A DNA stretch of 64,000 nt from Sympetrum striolatum. Lineage: Eukaryota > Arthropoda > Insecta > Odonata > Libellulidae. A program made the position numbers and the translations under genes. The notes under the pieces are model-generated. The model was not told the DNA's origin. It was given only the letters and a program-made list of their open reading frames with translations, and did no database searches. Where the stretch lies: assembly GCA_947579665.1 (NCBI GenBank), contig OX388344.1, positions 14,750,346 through 14,814,345 of the forward strand, read 5' to 3'. Positions 18,806-31,773 of the stretch are shown piece after piece. How positions within the stretch are numbered: the first letter of the stretch is position 1; each line of letters starts with the position of its first letter.

Positions 18806-19818
18806 TTTTTTCGATCATATCTCGATAATATGACGAAAATTAAGGTAAACAGAGGAAAAAATTGTTATTTCGCTACATTTATACGTTTTCGTTGCTTTTT
18901 TCGATCATATCTCAAAAAAATGACGAATATAAAGGTAAACAGAGGAAAAAATTGTTATTTCGCTAAAATTATCCGTTTTCGTTGCTTTTATCTATCATAT
19001 CTCGATAAAATGACGAAAATTAATGCATAATTGAGGAAAAATATACTAATTTCTTTTATAATACATGTTTTCGTTGCTTTTTTCGATCATATCTCGATAA
19101 AATGGTGAAAATTAATGAAATATTGAGGGAAAAAATTGAAATTTGGCTAAAAATATCCGTTTTCGTTGCTTTTTTCGATCAAATCTCGAGAATAATCACA
19201 AAATTAATGCAAAATTGAGGAAAAGAATTGAAATTTCGCTGAAGTTATCCGTTTTCGTTTTTCTCGATCATATTTCGATAAAATCACAATAAATTAAGGC
19301 AAAATAGAGGAAAAACATTGAAATTTTGGTGAAAATATCCGTTTTTGTTACTTTCGATTATATTTCGATAATATCACGAAAATTATGGCAAATTAGAGAA
19401 AAAATTTAAATTTCTTAAAAATTATCCGTTATTGTTGCTTTTTTATCATATCTTGATAAAATCTCGAATTTTAGGGCTAAAGGCTAAGGCTAAATGGAGG
19501 AAAGAAATTGAAATTTTGCTAATATTATCCGTTATCGTTGCTTTTTTCAATTATATCTCAATAAAATTACGAAAATTAAGGTAATATAGAGGAAAGAATT
19601 TGAAATTTCGCTGAAATTATCAGTTTTTGTTGCTTTTTCGAACATATTTTGATAAAATGACGTAAATTAATGCAAAATAGAGTAAAAAAATTGAAATTTC
19701 AATAACATTATCCGTTTTCGTTGCTTTTTCGATCATATCCACAAAAAAATTCGCAAATAAGGGCAATTAGAGAAAAAAAGTGAAATTTTGCTAAAACTAT
19801 CTAATTTCGTTGATTTTT
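18806..19818. repeat. 91-bp satellite array, first block
   Basis: About eleven diverged tandem monomers, each with CGTTGCTTTTTTCGATCATA, a TCTCGATAAAATG block, AAGGCAAAATAGAGG and TTGAAATTTCGCTAAAATTA. Divergence is clearly higher than in the middle of the array, as expected at an array edge. Confidence 0.92.
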
Positions 19819-19947
19819 ACTTTCTCCATATACGAAGTATAGAGAAAGTATTGTTTTCATGAAAAAATTCGACTTTGAGATTTCAACGGAAATACACGTT
19901 TTGGGGTCCCTAGAACACGTTTTGACCATTTTCGGAATGATGTCTGT

Positions 19948-19992
<45 letters not shown>

Positions 19993-20876
19993 TGTATGTG
20001 TGTGTGTGCTAGTGGGCGCTCTAACGTGAAAACTATTAGTCGTATCAAAACCAAACTTCATATATAGTACTGTTTTGTGTGCTGTCAGAGTTGATTAGTT
20101 TTTGGAGTAAATCGCTTGACCGGAAGTCAAGCTTTCTTCATCAAAGCTCATTTCCGGTTTTCAAAATATCTCCATAAATATGATGGATAGGTATATTGTG
20201 TACTTTATAAAAGTTTTAGATAATGTGATATACTATAACTTTTGTATTTAACATATTTTTTTATCATCGGTTGATTAGGAGTTATTCGTGAATTACTGAT
20301 TAACCGGAAGTAGCTATTATGTACTTTGTGGGCGATCTAACCTGAAAATTAATTGTCGGATCAACACCAAATTTCATCTATAGTATTTTGATTGGTGTGT
20401 TTAGAGTTGATTAGTTTTTGGAGCAAATCAGTACAATGGAAGTCGAGCTTCATTCTTCAAAGCTCATTTCCGGTTTTCAAAATATCTCAATAAATATGAT
20501 ATTTAGGTATATACTATTAATTATAATAGTTTTAGAAAATAAATTTTGCTATAACTTTTGTTTGAAATATATTTTTGTAAAACTGATTTTTTAGGAGATA
20601 TTCATGAAATACTGATAAACCGGAAGTTACCGATTTTGTACTTGATGAGCACTCTGGGCGCTGTGGGCGAATAGCCATTTCATCGTTTTTCATCGAGCAT
20701 GTCCCAAAAAACATTATTAATAATGTTTGTGACGTAAAAGATAATATGATATAAATTAATCACTCATCTTCAAAGTTTAGATGGAATACAGAGTTCGAAA
20801 ATACTTTCGTAGATAAATATTTACATCTTATATATATGGAGAAAGTCATGTGCTGGCCACATCAGATTTTTTTGAT
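19819..20876 (+). mobile_element. Satellite-inserted hairpin element, copy 1 (1058 bp)
   Basis: It starts ACTTTCTCCATATACGAAGT, which folds with the following ATAGAGAAAGT, and ends TATATGGAGAAAGT + CATGTGCTGGCCACATCAGA. The 14-bp start recurs inverted 20 bp before the right end. Inside are a (TG)n tract at 19947-20012 and two versions of a module containing CCGGAAGT and TTCCGGTTTTCAAAATATCT. No protein-coding frame of substance is present. It interrupts a satellite monomer exactly in its T-run. Confidence 0.85.
19947..20012. repeat. (TG)n microsatellite inside element copy 1
   Basis: A run of TG/TA-TG dinucleotides following GAATGATGTCTG, at the same place in each full-length copy. Confidence 0.95.
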
Positions 20877-23800
20877 CATATATTGATAAAAAGTCGAATA
20901 TTAAGGCAAGATAGAGGATAGATATTGAAATTTCGATAAAATTATCCGTTTTTGTTGCTTTTTTCAATGATATCTCGATAAAATGACGTAAAAAAATGAA
21001 AAATTGAAGAAAAAAATGAAACTTGGGTGACAGTATCCGTTTTCGTTGCTTTTTTCGATCATATCTCAATAAAATGAAAAAAATTAAGGCAAAAAAGAGG
21101 AAAATAATTAAAACTTCTATAAAATTATCCGTTCTCGTTGATTTTTTCGATCATATCTCAATAAAATTACGGAAAATAAGGTAAAAATGTGGAAAAAAAT
21201 TGAATTTTCCCTAAAATATTTTCATTTTCGTTGCTTTTTTCGATCATATCTCAATTAAATGTCGGAATAAAGGAAAAATAGAGGAAAAAATTGAAATTTC
21301 GCAGAAATTGAAATTACGCTATAATTATACGTTCTAGTTGGAGTTTTCGATCATATATAGAGGAAAAAAAGTGTAAAAACATTGAAATTTGGCTAAAATT
21401 ATCCGTTCTCGTTCAATTTCTCGATCATATCTCAATAAAATAACGAAAGATAAGTCTAAAATCTGGAAAAAAATGGAAAACTCGATAAAATTATCCATTT
21501 TCGAAGCTATTCTCGATCATATCTCGATAAAATGTCGGATATAAAGGCAAGAAAGACCAAAAAAATTGAAATTTCGCTAAAATTATACATTTTCGTTGCT
21601 TTTTTTTAAAATCATATCTCGATAAAATGTTGGAAATAAAGGCAAAAAAGAGAAAAAAAAATTGAAATTTCGCTAAATTATCCGTTCTGGACAATTTCTT
21701 CGATCATATCTCAAAAAAATGTCGAAAATTTAGGCAAAATAGCGGAATAAAATTCCGCTATTTTGCCTTAAAACAAAATAAAACATTTCGATAAATTTAT
21801 CCGTTCTCGTACCTTGTTTCGATCATATCTTGAAAAAATGTTGAAAACAAAGGCAAAATAGAAGAAAAAAATGCAATTTTCGCAGAAATTACCCGTCCTT
21901 GTTGTTTTTTCGATCATATCTCAATAAAATAACGAAAATTAAGCCTAAATTGAGAAAAAAATGGAAATTTCGCTAAGATTATGTATTAACATACCGTTCT
22001 CTATTATATCTCAATAAAATGACGAAGATGAAGGCTGATTTGAAGAAAAAAATGAAATTTCGCCTAATTATCCGCTTTCCTTTTATTTTTTCGATCATAT
22101 ATCTCAATAAAATGACAAAAATTAAGGCAAAAAAGAGGAAAATAATTAAAACTTCTATAAAATTATTCGTTCTCGTTGATTTTTTCGATAATATCTCAAT
22201 AAAATAACGGAAAATAAGGTAAAAATGTGGAAAAAAATTGAATTTTCCCTAATATATTTTCATTTTCGTTGCTTTCTTCGATCATATCTCAATTTAATGT
22301 CGGAAATAAAGGAAAAATAGAGGAAAAAATTGAAATTTCGCTAAAACCATACGTTCTAGTTGGTGTTTTCGATCATATCTCAATAAAATATCGAAAAATA
22401 TGGCTAGAATGTGGAAAAAAATTGATTTTTCGTTATAATTATCCGTTTTCGGTGGTTTTCTCGATCATATCTCAAAAAAATTTCGAAAATTAAGGTAAAA
22501 TCGCGGAAAAAAATTAAAATTTTGATAAAATTATCCGTTCTCGTAGCTTATTTCGATCATATCTTGATAAAATATTGGAAATAAAGGCAAAATAGAGGAA
22601 AAAAATTGAATTCTCGCAGAAATTATCCGTCCTTGTTGATTTTTTCGATCATATCTCAATAAAATAACGAAAAATAAAACTAAAATATGGAAATAAATCG
22701 AATTTTCGTTAAAATTATCCGTTTTCGTTGCTTTTTCCGGTCATATCTCGATAAAATGTCGGAAATAAAGGCAAAAAAGAGGAAGAAAATTTATATTTCG
22801 ATAAAATTATCCGTTCTCGTAATTTTTTTCGATCATATCTTGAAACAATGTTGGAAACAGAGGCAAAAATAGAGGAAAATAATTGAATTTTCGCTAAAAT
22901 TATCCGTTATCGTTGATTTTTTTGATCATATCTCAAAAAAATGACGAAAATTTAGGCAAAATAGCGAAAAAAATTGAAATTTCCCTAAAATTATCCGTTT
23001 TCGTTGCATTTTTCGATCATATCTCAATAAAAAGTCAGAAATAAACGCAAAAAAGTGGAAAAAATATAAATTTCGTTAAAATTATCCGTTCCTGTCGCTT
23101 TTTTCGATCATTTCCTGATAATTTGTCGGTAATAAAGGCAAAATAGAGGAAAACATTGAAATTTCCCTAATATTATCCGTTTTCGTTGGTTTTTTCGATC
23201 ATACCTCAATAAAATGAAGAGAATTAAGATAAAATATGGAAAAATTTGAAATTTCGCTAAAATTATCCATTTTCGTTGCCTTTTTTTACAATCATATCTC
23301 GATAAAATGTCGGAGATAAAGGCAAGAAAGAAGGAAAAAAATTTAAATTTCGCTAAAAGTATCCGTTCTGGTCGATTTTTTTGATCATATCTCATTTAAG
23401 TAACGAAAAATAAGGCAAATATGTGGAAAAAAATTGAATTTTCGCAAAAATTATCCGTTTTCGTTGCTTTTTTCGATCATAAATCAAAAAAATGTGGAAA
23501 ATTAAAGCTAAATTGAGAAAAAAATTGAAATTTCGCTAAAATTATGTATTAACATAAAGTTTTCGATTATATCTCAATAAAATGAGGAAAATTAAGGCTA
23601 AATTGAGGAAAAAAATGAAATTTCGCTAAAATTATCCTTTTTCGTTTCTTTTTCCGATCATATCTAAATAAAATGTCAGAAATTAAGGCGAAAAAGAGGA
23701 AAAAATTGAAATTTCGATAAAGTTATCCATTTTTGTTGATTTTTTCGATCATATCTCAATAAAATGTCGAAAATGAAGGCTAAATTGAGAACAAAATTGA

Positions 23801-26800
23801 ATTTTTGCTAAAATTATCCGATTACGTTGCTTTTTTCGATCATATCTTAATAAAATGTTTAAAAGTAAGGCAAACAGCGGAAAGAAATTGAAATTTCGAT
23901 ACAATTATCTGTTCTCGTTCCTTTTTTCGATCATATCTTGAAAAAATGTTGGCAATAAAGGCAAAATAGAGGAAAAAAATTTTAAATTTAACAGAAACTA
24001 TCCGTCCTTGTCGATTTTTTCGATCATATCTCAATTAAATAACGAAAAATAAAGCTAAAATGTGGAAAAAAATTGAATTTTCGCTAAAATATCCGTTTTC
24101 GTTGCTTTTTCCGATCATATCACAATTAAAAGTCAGAAATAAAGGCAAAATAGATGGAGAAATTGAAATTTCGATAAAATTATCCGTTTTCGTTCCTTTT
24201 TTCGATCGTATCTTGAAAAAATGTTGGAAACAAAGGCAAAATAGAGGAAACAATATATAAATTTCGCAGAATTTATCCGTCGTTGTTGATTTTTTCGATC
24301 ATATTTCAATTAAATAACGAAAAATAAAGCAAAAATGTGGAAAAAAATTAATTTTCGCTAAAATTATCCGTTTTCGTTGCTTTTTCCGATAATATCCGGA
24401 AAATAAGGTAAAAATGTGGAAAAAAATTGAATTTTCCCTAATATATTTTCATTTTCGTTGCTTTCTTCGATCATATCTCAATTAAAAGTCAGAAATATAG
24501 GCAAAATAGAAAAAGAAATTGAAATTTCAATAAATTATCAGTTTTCGTTGATTTTTTCGACCATAACTAAATAAAATGTCGAAAATGAAGGCTAAATTGA
24601 GAAAAAATTGAATTTTCGCTAAAATTATCCGATAACGTTGCTTTTTTCGATCATATCTTGATAAAATGTCGGAAATAAAGGCATAAAAGAGGAAAAAAAT
24701 TGAAATTTCGATAAAATTATCCGTTTTCGTTGCTTTTTTCGATCATATCTCAATAAAATATCGAAACTTTAGGCAAAATAACGAAAAAAACTGGAAATTT
24801 CATTGAAATTATCCTTATCCGTTTCTTTTTTATATCATATCTCAATAAAATGTCGAAAATTGAGAAAAAAATTGAAATTTTACTAAAATTATGTAAAATT
24901 AAACCATTTCGATTATATTTCAATAAAATGACGAAAATTAAGGCATAATTGGGAAAAATAATTAAATTTCACTAAAATAATCCGTTTTCGTTTATTTTTT
25001 CGATCATATCTCAATAAAATGTCGTAAATAAACGATTAAAAGAGGAAAAAAATATAAATTTCGATAAAATTATCCGTTCTCGATGCTTTTTTTGATCATA
25101 TCTTGATAAAATGTCGGAAATAATTCAAGAAGGAGGAAAAAAATTGAAATTTCGCTAAAACTATCCGTTCGCGTTGGATTTTTCGATCATATCTCAATAA
25201 AATATCGAAAAATATGGCTTAAATGAGGGAAAAATTGCAATTTCGATGAAATTATCCGTTCTCGTCGCATTTTTTGATCATTTCTTGATAAAATGTCGAA
25301 AATTAAGGCAAACAGCGGAAAAAAATTGAAATTTCGACACAATTATCTGTTCTCGTAGCTTTTATCGATCATATCTTGATAAAATGTCGGAAATAAAGGA
25401 AAAATAGAGGGAAAAAAATTGAAATTTCGCTAAAATTATCCGTTTTCGTTCCTTTTTTCGATCATATCTTGAAAAAATGTGGGAAACTAAGGAAAAAATT
25501 GAGGATAAAATATCTAAATTTCGCAGAAATTATCTGTCCTTGTTGATTTTTCCTATCATATTTCAATTAAATAACGAAAAATAAAGCTAAAATGTGGAAA
25601 AAAATTGAATTTTCACTAAAATTATCCGTTTTCGTTGCTTTTTTCCATCATATCTCGATAAAATAAAGGAAATAATGGCAAAAAAGAGGAAAATAATTGA
25701 AATTTCGATAAAATTATCCGTTCTCGTCGATTTTTTCGGTAATTTCTTGATAAAATGCCGGAAATAACATCCAAAATAGAGGAAAAATTTGAAATTTCGC
25801 TAAAATTAATCGTTCGCGTTAATTTTCTCAATCATATCTCAATAAAATAACGAAAAAATGCCTAAATGTGGAAAAAAAATGGAAATTTCGATAAAATTAT
25901 CCATTTTCGAAGTTTTCGATCATATCTCGATAAAATGTCGTAAATAAAGGCAAAAAAGACCAAAAACAATTGAAATTTCGCTAAAATTATCCATTTTCGT
26001 TGCCTTTTTAAATAATCATATCTCGATATAATGTTAGAAAAAAAGGCAGAAAAGAGGAAAGAAAATTAAATTTCGCTACAATTATCCGTCCTGGTCGCTT
26101 TCTACGATCATATCTCAATAAAATGTCGAAAATTAAGGCAAACAGCGGAATAAAATTGAAATTTCGATACAATTATCTCTTCTCGTAGCTTTTTTCGATC
26201 AGATCTTGATTAAATGTCGGAAATAAAGGCGAAATAGAGGAAAAAATTGAAATTTCGCAAAAATTATCCGTTTTCGTAGCTTTTTTCGATCATATCTCAA
26301 TTAAAAGTCAGAAATACAGGCAAAATAGAGGAAGAAATTGAAATTTCACTAAAATTATCCCTTTTCGTAGCATTTTTCCATCATATCTCGATAAAATAAA
26401 GGAAATAAAGGCAAAAAATAGGATAAAATTGAAATTTCGATAAAATTATCCGTTCTCGTCGCTTTTTTCAATCATTTCTTGATAAAATGTCGGAAATAAC
26501 AGCCAAAATAGAGGAAAAAATTGAAATTTAGCTAGAATTTTCCGTTTTCGTAGCTTTTTTCGATCATATCTCAATAAAATATCGAAACTTTAGGCAAAAT
26601 AACGAAAACAAATGGAAGTTTCATTAAAATTATCCTTTTCAGTTTCTTTTTTATATCATATCTCATTAAAATGTCGAAAGTTAAGGCTAAATTGAGAAAA
26701 AAATTGAAATTTCGCTAAAATTATATAAAATTAAACCATTTCTATTATATTAAAATAAAATGACGAAAATTAAGGCATAATTGAGGAAAAATAATTAAAT

Positions 26801-27210
26801 TTCACTAAAATAATCCGTTTTCGTTTATTTTCTCAATCATATCTCAATAAAATAACGAAAAAATGCCTAAATGTGGAAAAAAAATGGAAATTTCGATAAA
26901 ATTATCCATTTTCGAAGTTTTCGATCATATCTCGATAAAATGTCGTAAATAAAGGCAAAAAAGACCAAAAACAATTGAAATTTCGCTAAAATTATCCATT
27001 TTCGTTGCCTTTTTAAATAATCATATCTCGATATAATGTTAGAAAAAAAGGCAGAAAAGAGGAAAGAAAATTAAATTTCGCTACAATTATCCGTCCTGGT
27101 CGCTTTCTACGATCATATCTCAATAAAATGTCGAAAATTAAGGCAAACAGCGGAATAAAATTGAAATTTCGATACAATTATCTCTTCTCGTAGCTTTTTT
27201 CGATCAGATC

Positions 27211-29491
27211 TTGATTAAATGTCGTAAATAAAGGCAAAATAGAGGAAAACATTGAAATTTCGCTAAAATTATCCGTTTTCGTTCCTTTCCTCGATCATAT
27301 CTTGAAAAAATGTTGGAAACAAAGGCAAAATAGAGGAGAAAAATTGAATTTTTGAAGAAATTATCCGTTTTCGTTCCTTTTTCCGATCATATCTCAATAA
27401 AAAGTCAGAAATAAAGGCCAAGAAGTGGAAAAAATAGAAATTTCGATAAAATAATTCGTTTTCGTTGCTTTTTTCGATCATATCTCACTAAAATATCGAA
27501 ATTTTAGGCAAAATAACAAAAACAAATGGAAGTTTCATTGAAATTATCCTTTTCCGTTTCTTTTTTATATCATATCTCAATAAAATGTCGAAAAATAAGG
27601 CTAAAATGTGGAAAATATTGAATTTTCGCAAAAAGTATCCGTTTTCGTTGCTTTTTTTTGATCATATCTCAATAAAAAGTCAGAAATAAAGGCAAAAAAG
27701 AGGAAAAAATTGAACTTTCGATAAAATTATCCGTTCTCGTCGCTTTTTTTGATCATTTCTTGATAAAATGTCGGAAATAAAGGCGAAATAGAGGAAAAAA
27801 TTGAAATTTCGCAAAAATTATCCGTTTTCGTAGCTTTTTTCGATCATATCTCAATTAAAAGTCAGAAATACAGGCAAAATAGAGGAAGAAATTGAAATTT
27901 CACTAAAATTATCCCTTTTCGTAGCATTTTTCCATCATATCTCGATAAAATAAAGGAAATAAAGGCAAAAAATAGGATAAAATTGAAATTTCGATAAAAT
28001 TATCCGTTCTCGTCGCTTTTTTCAATCATTTCTTGATAAAATGTCGGAAATAACAGCCAAAATAGAGGAAAAAATTGAAATTTAGCTAGAATTTTCCGTT
28101 TTCGTAGCTTTTTTCGATCATATCTCAATAAAATATCGAAACTTTAGGCAAAATAACGAAAACAAATGGAAGTTTCATTAAAATTATCCTTTTCAGTTTC
28201 TTTTTTATATCATATCTCATTAAAATGTCGAAAGTTAAGGCTAAATTGAGAAAAAAATTGAAATTTCGCTAAAATTATATAAAATTAAACCATTTCTATT
28301 ATATTAAAATAAAATGACGAAAATTAAGGCATAATTGAGGAAAAATAATTAAATTTCACTAAAATAATCCGTTTTCGTTTATTTTTTCGATCATATCTCA
28401 ATTCAATGTCGTAAATAAACGATTAAAAGAGGAAAAAAATATAAATTTCGATGAAATTATCCGTTCTCGATGCTTTTTTCGATCATATCTTGATAAAATG
28501 TCGGAAATAATTGAAAAAGGAGGAAAAAAATTGAAATTTCGCTAAAACTATCCGTTCGCGTTGGAGTTTTCGATCATATCTCAATAAAATATCGAAAAAT
28601 ATGGCTAGAATGTGGTAAAAATTGAATTTTCGTGATAATTATCCGTTTTCGTTGGTTTTTTCGATCATACCTCAATAAAATGAAGAGAATTAAGATAAAA
28701 TAGCGGAAAAAAATAGAAATTTCGATAAAATTATCCGTTCTCGTTTCTTTATCCGATCATATCTCAATAAAAAGTCGAAAATGAAAGCTAAATTGAAAAA
28801 AATTGAATTTTCGCTAAAATCATCCGATTACGTTGCTTTTTTCGATCATATCTTAGTAAAATGTCGAAAATTAAGGCAAGCAGCGGAAAGAAATTGAAAT
28901 TTCGATACAATTATCTGTTCTCGTAGCTTTTTTCGATCATATCTTCATAAAATGTCGGAAATAAAGGTAAAATAGAGGAAAAAAATTGAAATTTCGCTAA
29001 ATTTATCCGTTTTCGTTCCTTTTTTCGAACATATCTTGAAAACATATTGCAAACAAAGGCAAAATATAGGAGAAAAATTGAATTTTCGCAGACATAATCA
29101 GTCCTTGTTGATTTTTTCGATCATATCTCAGTAAAATATCGAAAAAAAGGCTAAAATGTGGATAAAAATTGAATTTTCGCAAAAATTATCCGTTTTCGTT
29201 GCTTTTTCCGACCATATCTTAATAAAAAGGCTGAAATAAAGGCAAAATAGAGTAAAAAATTGAAATTTCGCAAAAATTATACGTTTTCGTAGCTTTTTTT
29301 GATCATATCTTAATAATAAGGCTGAAATAAGGGGAAAATAGAGGAAAAAATTGCAATATCGATGAAATTATCCGTTCTCGTCGCATGTTTTGATCATTTC
29401 TTGATAAAATGTCCAAAATTAAGTCAAACAGCGGAAAAAAATTGAAATTTCGACACAATTATCTGTTCTCGTAGCTTTTATCGATCATATC
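27211..29491. repeat. Higher-order repeat, 2.28-kb unit, copy A
   Basis: 2281 bp (about 25 monomers) starting at TTGATTAAATGTCGTAAATA. It is followed directly by copy B, with very few differences seen by eye (for example ATAATTCG against ATAATCCG, and one A more in a run in B). Confidence 0.88.
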
Positions 29492-31773
29492 TTGATTAAA
29501 TGTCGTAAATAAAGGCAAAATAGAGGAAAACATTGAAATTTCGCTAAAATTATCCGTTTTCGTTCCTTTCCTCGATCATATCTTGAAAAAATGTTGGAAA
29601 CAAAGGCAAAATAGAGGAGAAAAATTGAATTTTTGAAGAAATTATCCGTTTTCGTTCCTTTTTCCGATCATATCTCAATAAAAAGTCAGAAATAAAGGCC
29701 AAGAAGTGGAAAAAATAGAAATTTCGATAAAATAATCCGTTTTCGTTGCTTTTTTCGATCATATCTCACTAAAATATCGAAATTTTAGGCAAAATAACAA
29801 AAACAAATGGAAGTTTCATTGAAATTATCCTTTTCCGTTTCTTTTTTATATCATATCTCAATAAAATGTCGAAAAATAAGGCTAAAATGTGGAAAATATT
29901 GAATTTTCGCAAAAAGTATCCGTTTTCGTTGCTTTTTTTTGATCATATCTCAATAAAAAGTCAGAAATAAAGGCAAAAAAGAGGAAAAAATTGAACTTTC
30001 GATAAAATTATCCGTTCTCGTCGCTTTTTTTGATCATTTCTTGATAAAATGTCGGAAATAAAGGCGAAATAGAGGAAAAAATTGAAATTTCGCAAAAATT
30101 ATCCGTTTTCGTAGCTTTTTTCGATCATATCTCAATTAAAAGTCAGAAATACAGGCAAAATAGAGGAAGAAATTGAAATTTCACTAAAATTATCCCTTTT
30201 CGTAGCATTTTTCCATCATATCTCGATAAAATAAAGGAAATAAAGGCAAAAAATAGGATAAAATTGAAATTTCGATAAAATTATCCGTTCTCGTCGCTTT
30301 TTTCAATCATTTCTTGATAAAATGTCGGAAATAACAGCCAAAATAGAGGAAAAAATTGAAATTTAGCTAGAATTTTCCGTTTTCGTAGCTTTTTTCGATC
30401 ATATCTCAATAAAATATCGAAACTTTAGGCAAAATAACGAAAACAAATGGAAGTTTCATTAAAATTATCCTTTTCAGTTTCTTTTTTATATCATATCTCA
30501 TTAAAATGTCGAAAGTTAAGGCTAAATTGAGAAAAAAATTGAAATTTCGCTAAAATTATATAAAATTAAACCATTTCTATTATATTAAAATAAAATGACG
30601 AAAATTAAGGCATAATTGAGGAAAAATAATTAAATTTCACTAAAATAATCCGTTTTCGTTTATTTTTTCGATCATATCTCAATTCAATGTCGTAAATAAA
30701 CGATTAAAAGAGGAAAAAAATATAAATTTCGATGAAATTATCCGTTCTCGATGCTTTTTTCGATCATATCTTGATAAAATGTCGGAAATAATTGAAAAAG
30801 GAGGAAAAAAATTGAAATTTCGCTAAAACTATCCGTTCGCGTTGGAGTTTTCGATCATATCTCAATAAAATATCGAAAAATATGGCTAGAATGTGGTAAA
30901 AATTGAATTTTCGTGATAATTATCCGTTTTCGTTGGTTTTTTCGATCATACCTCAATAAAATGAAGAGAATTAAGATAAAATAGCGGAAAAAAATAGAAA
31001 TTTCGATAAAATTATCCGTTCTCGTTTCTTTATCCGATCATATCTCAATAAAAAGTCGAAAATGAAAGCTAAATTGAAAAAAAATTGAATTTTCGCTAAA
31101 ATCATCCGATTACGTTGCTTTTTTCGATCATATCTTAGTAAAATGTCGAAAATTAAGGCAAGCAGCGGAAAGAAATTGAAATTTCGATACAATTATCTGT
31201 TCTCGTAGCTTTTTTCGATCATATCTTCATAAAATGTCGGAAATAAAGGTAAAATAGAGGAAAAAAATTGAAATTTCGCTAAATTTATCCGTTTTCGTTC
31301 CTTTTTTCGAACATATCTTGAAAACATATTGCAAACAAAGGCAAAATATAGGAGAAAAATTGAATTTTCGCAGACATAATCAGTCCTTGTTGATTTTTTC
31401 GATCATATCTCAGTAAAATATCGAAAAAAAGGCTAAAATGTGGATAAAAATTGAATTTTCGCAAAAATTATCCGTTTTCGTTGCTTTTTCCGACCATATC
31501 TTAATAAAAAGGCTGAAATAAAGGCAAAATAGAGTAAAAAATTGAAATTTCGCAAAAATTATACGTTTTCGTAGCTTTTTTTGATCATATCTTAATAATA
31601 AGGCTGAAATAAGGGGAAAATAGAGGAAAAAATTGCAATATCGATGAAATTATCCGTTCTCGTCGCATGTTTTGATCATTTCTTGATAAAATGTCCAAAA
31701 TTAAGTCAAACAGCGGAAAAAAATTGAAATTTCGACACAATTATCTGTTCTCGTAGCTTTTATCGATCATATC
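29492..31773. repeat. Higher-order repeat, 2.28-kb unit, copy B
   Basis: 2282 bp, the direct tandem neighbour of copies A and C, sharing their monomer-by-monomer variants. Confidence 0.88.

Noticed and set aside
19819..20876. Classical Helitron (5' TC, 3' CTRR ends, A-T insertion) for the hairpin element
   Set aside because: The ends are AC... and ...CAGA within T-runs, which does not fit canonical Helitrons; a Helentron/HINE or TIR-type origin fits better.
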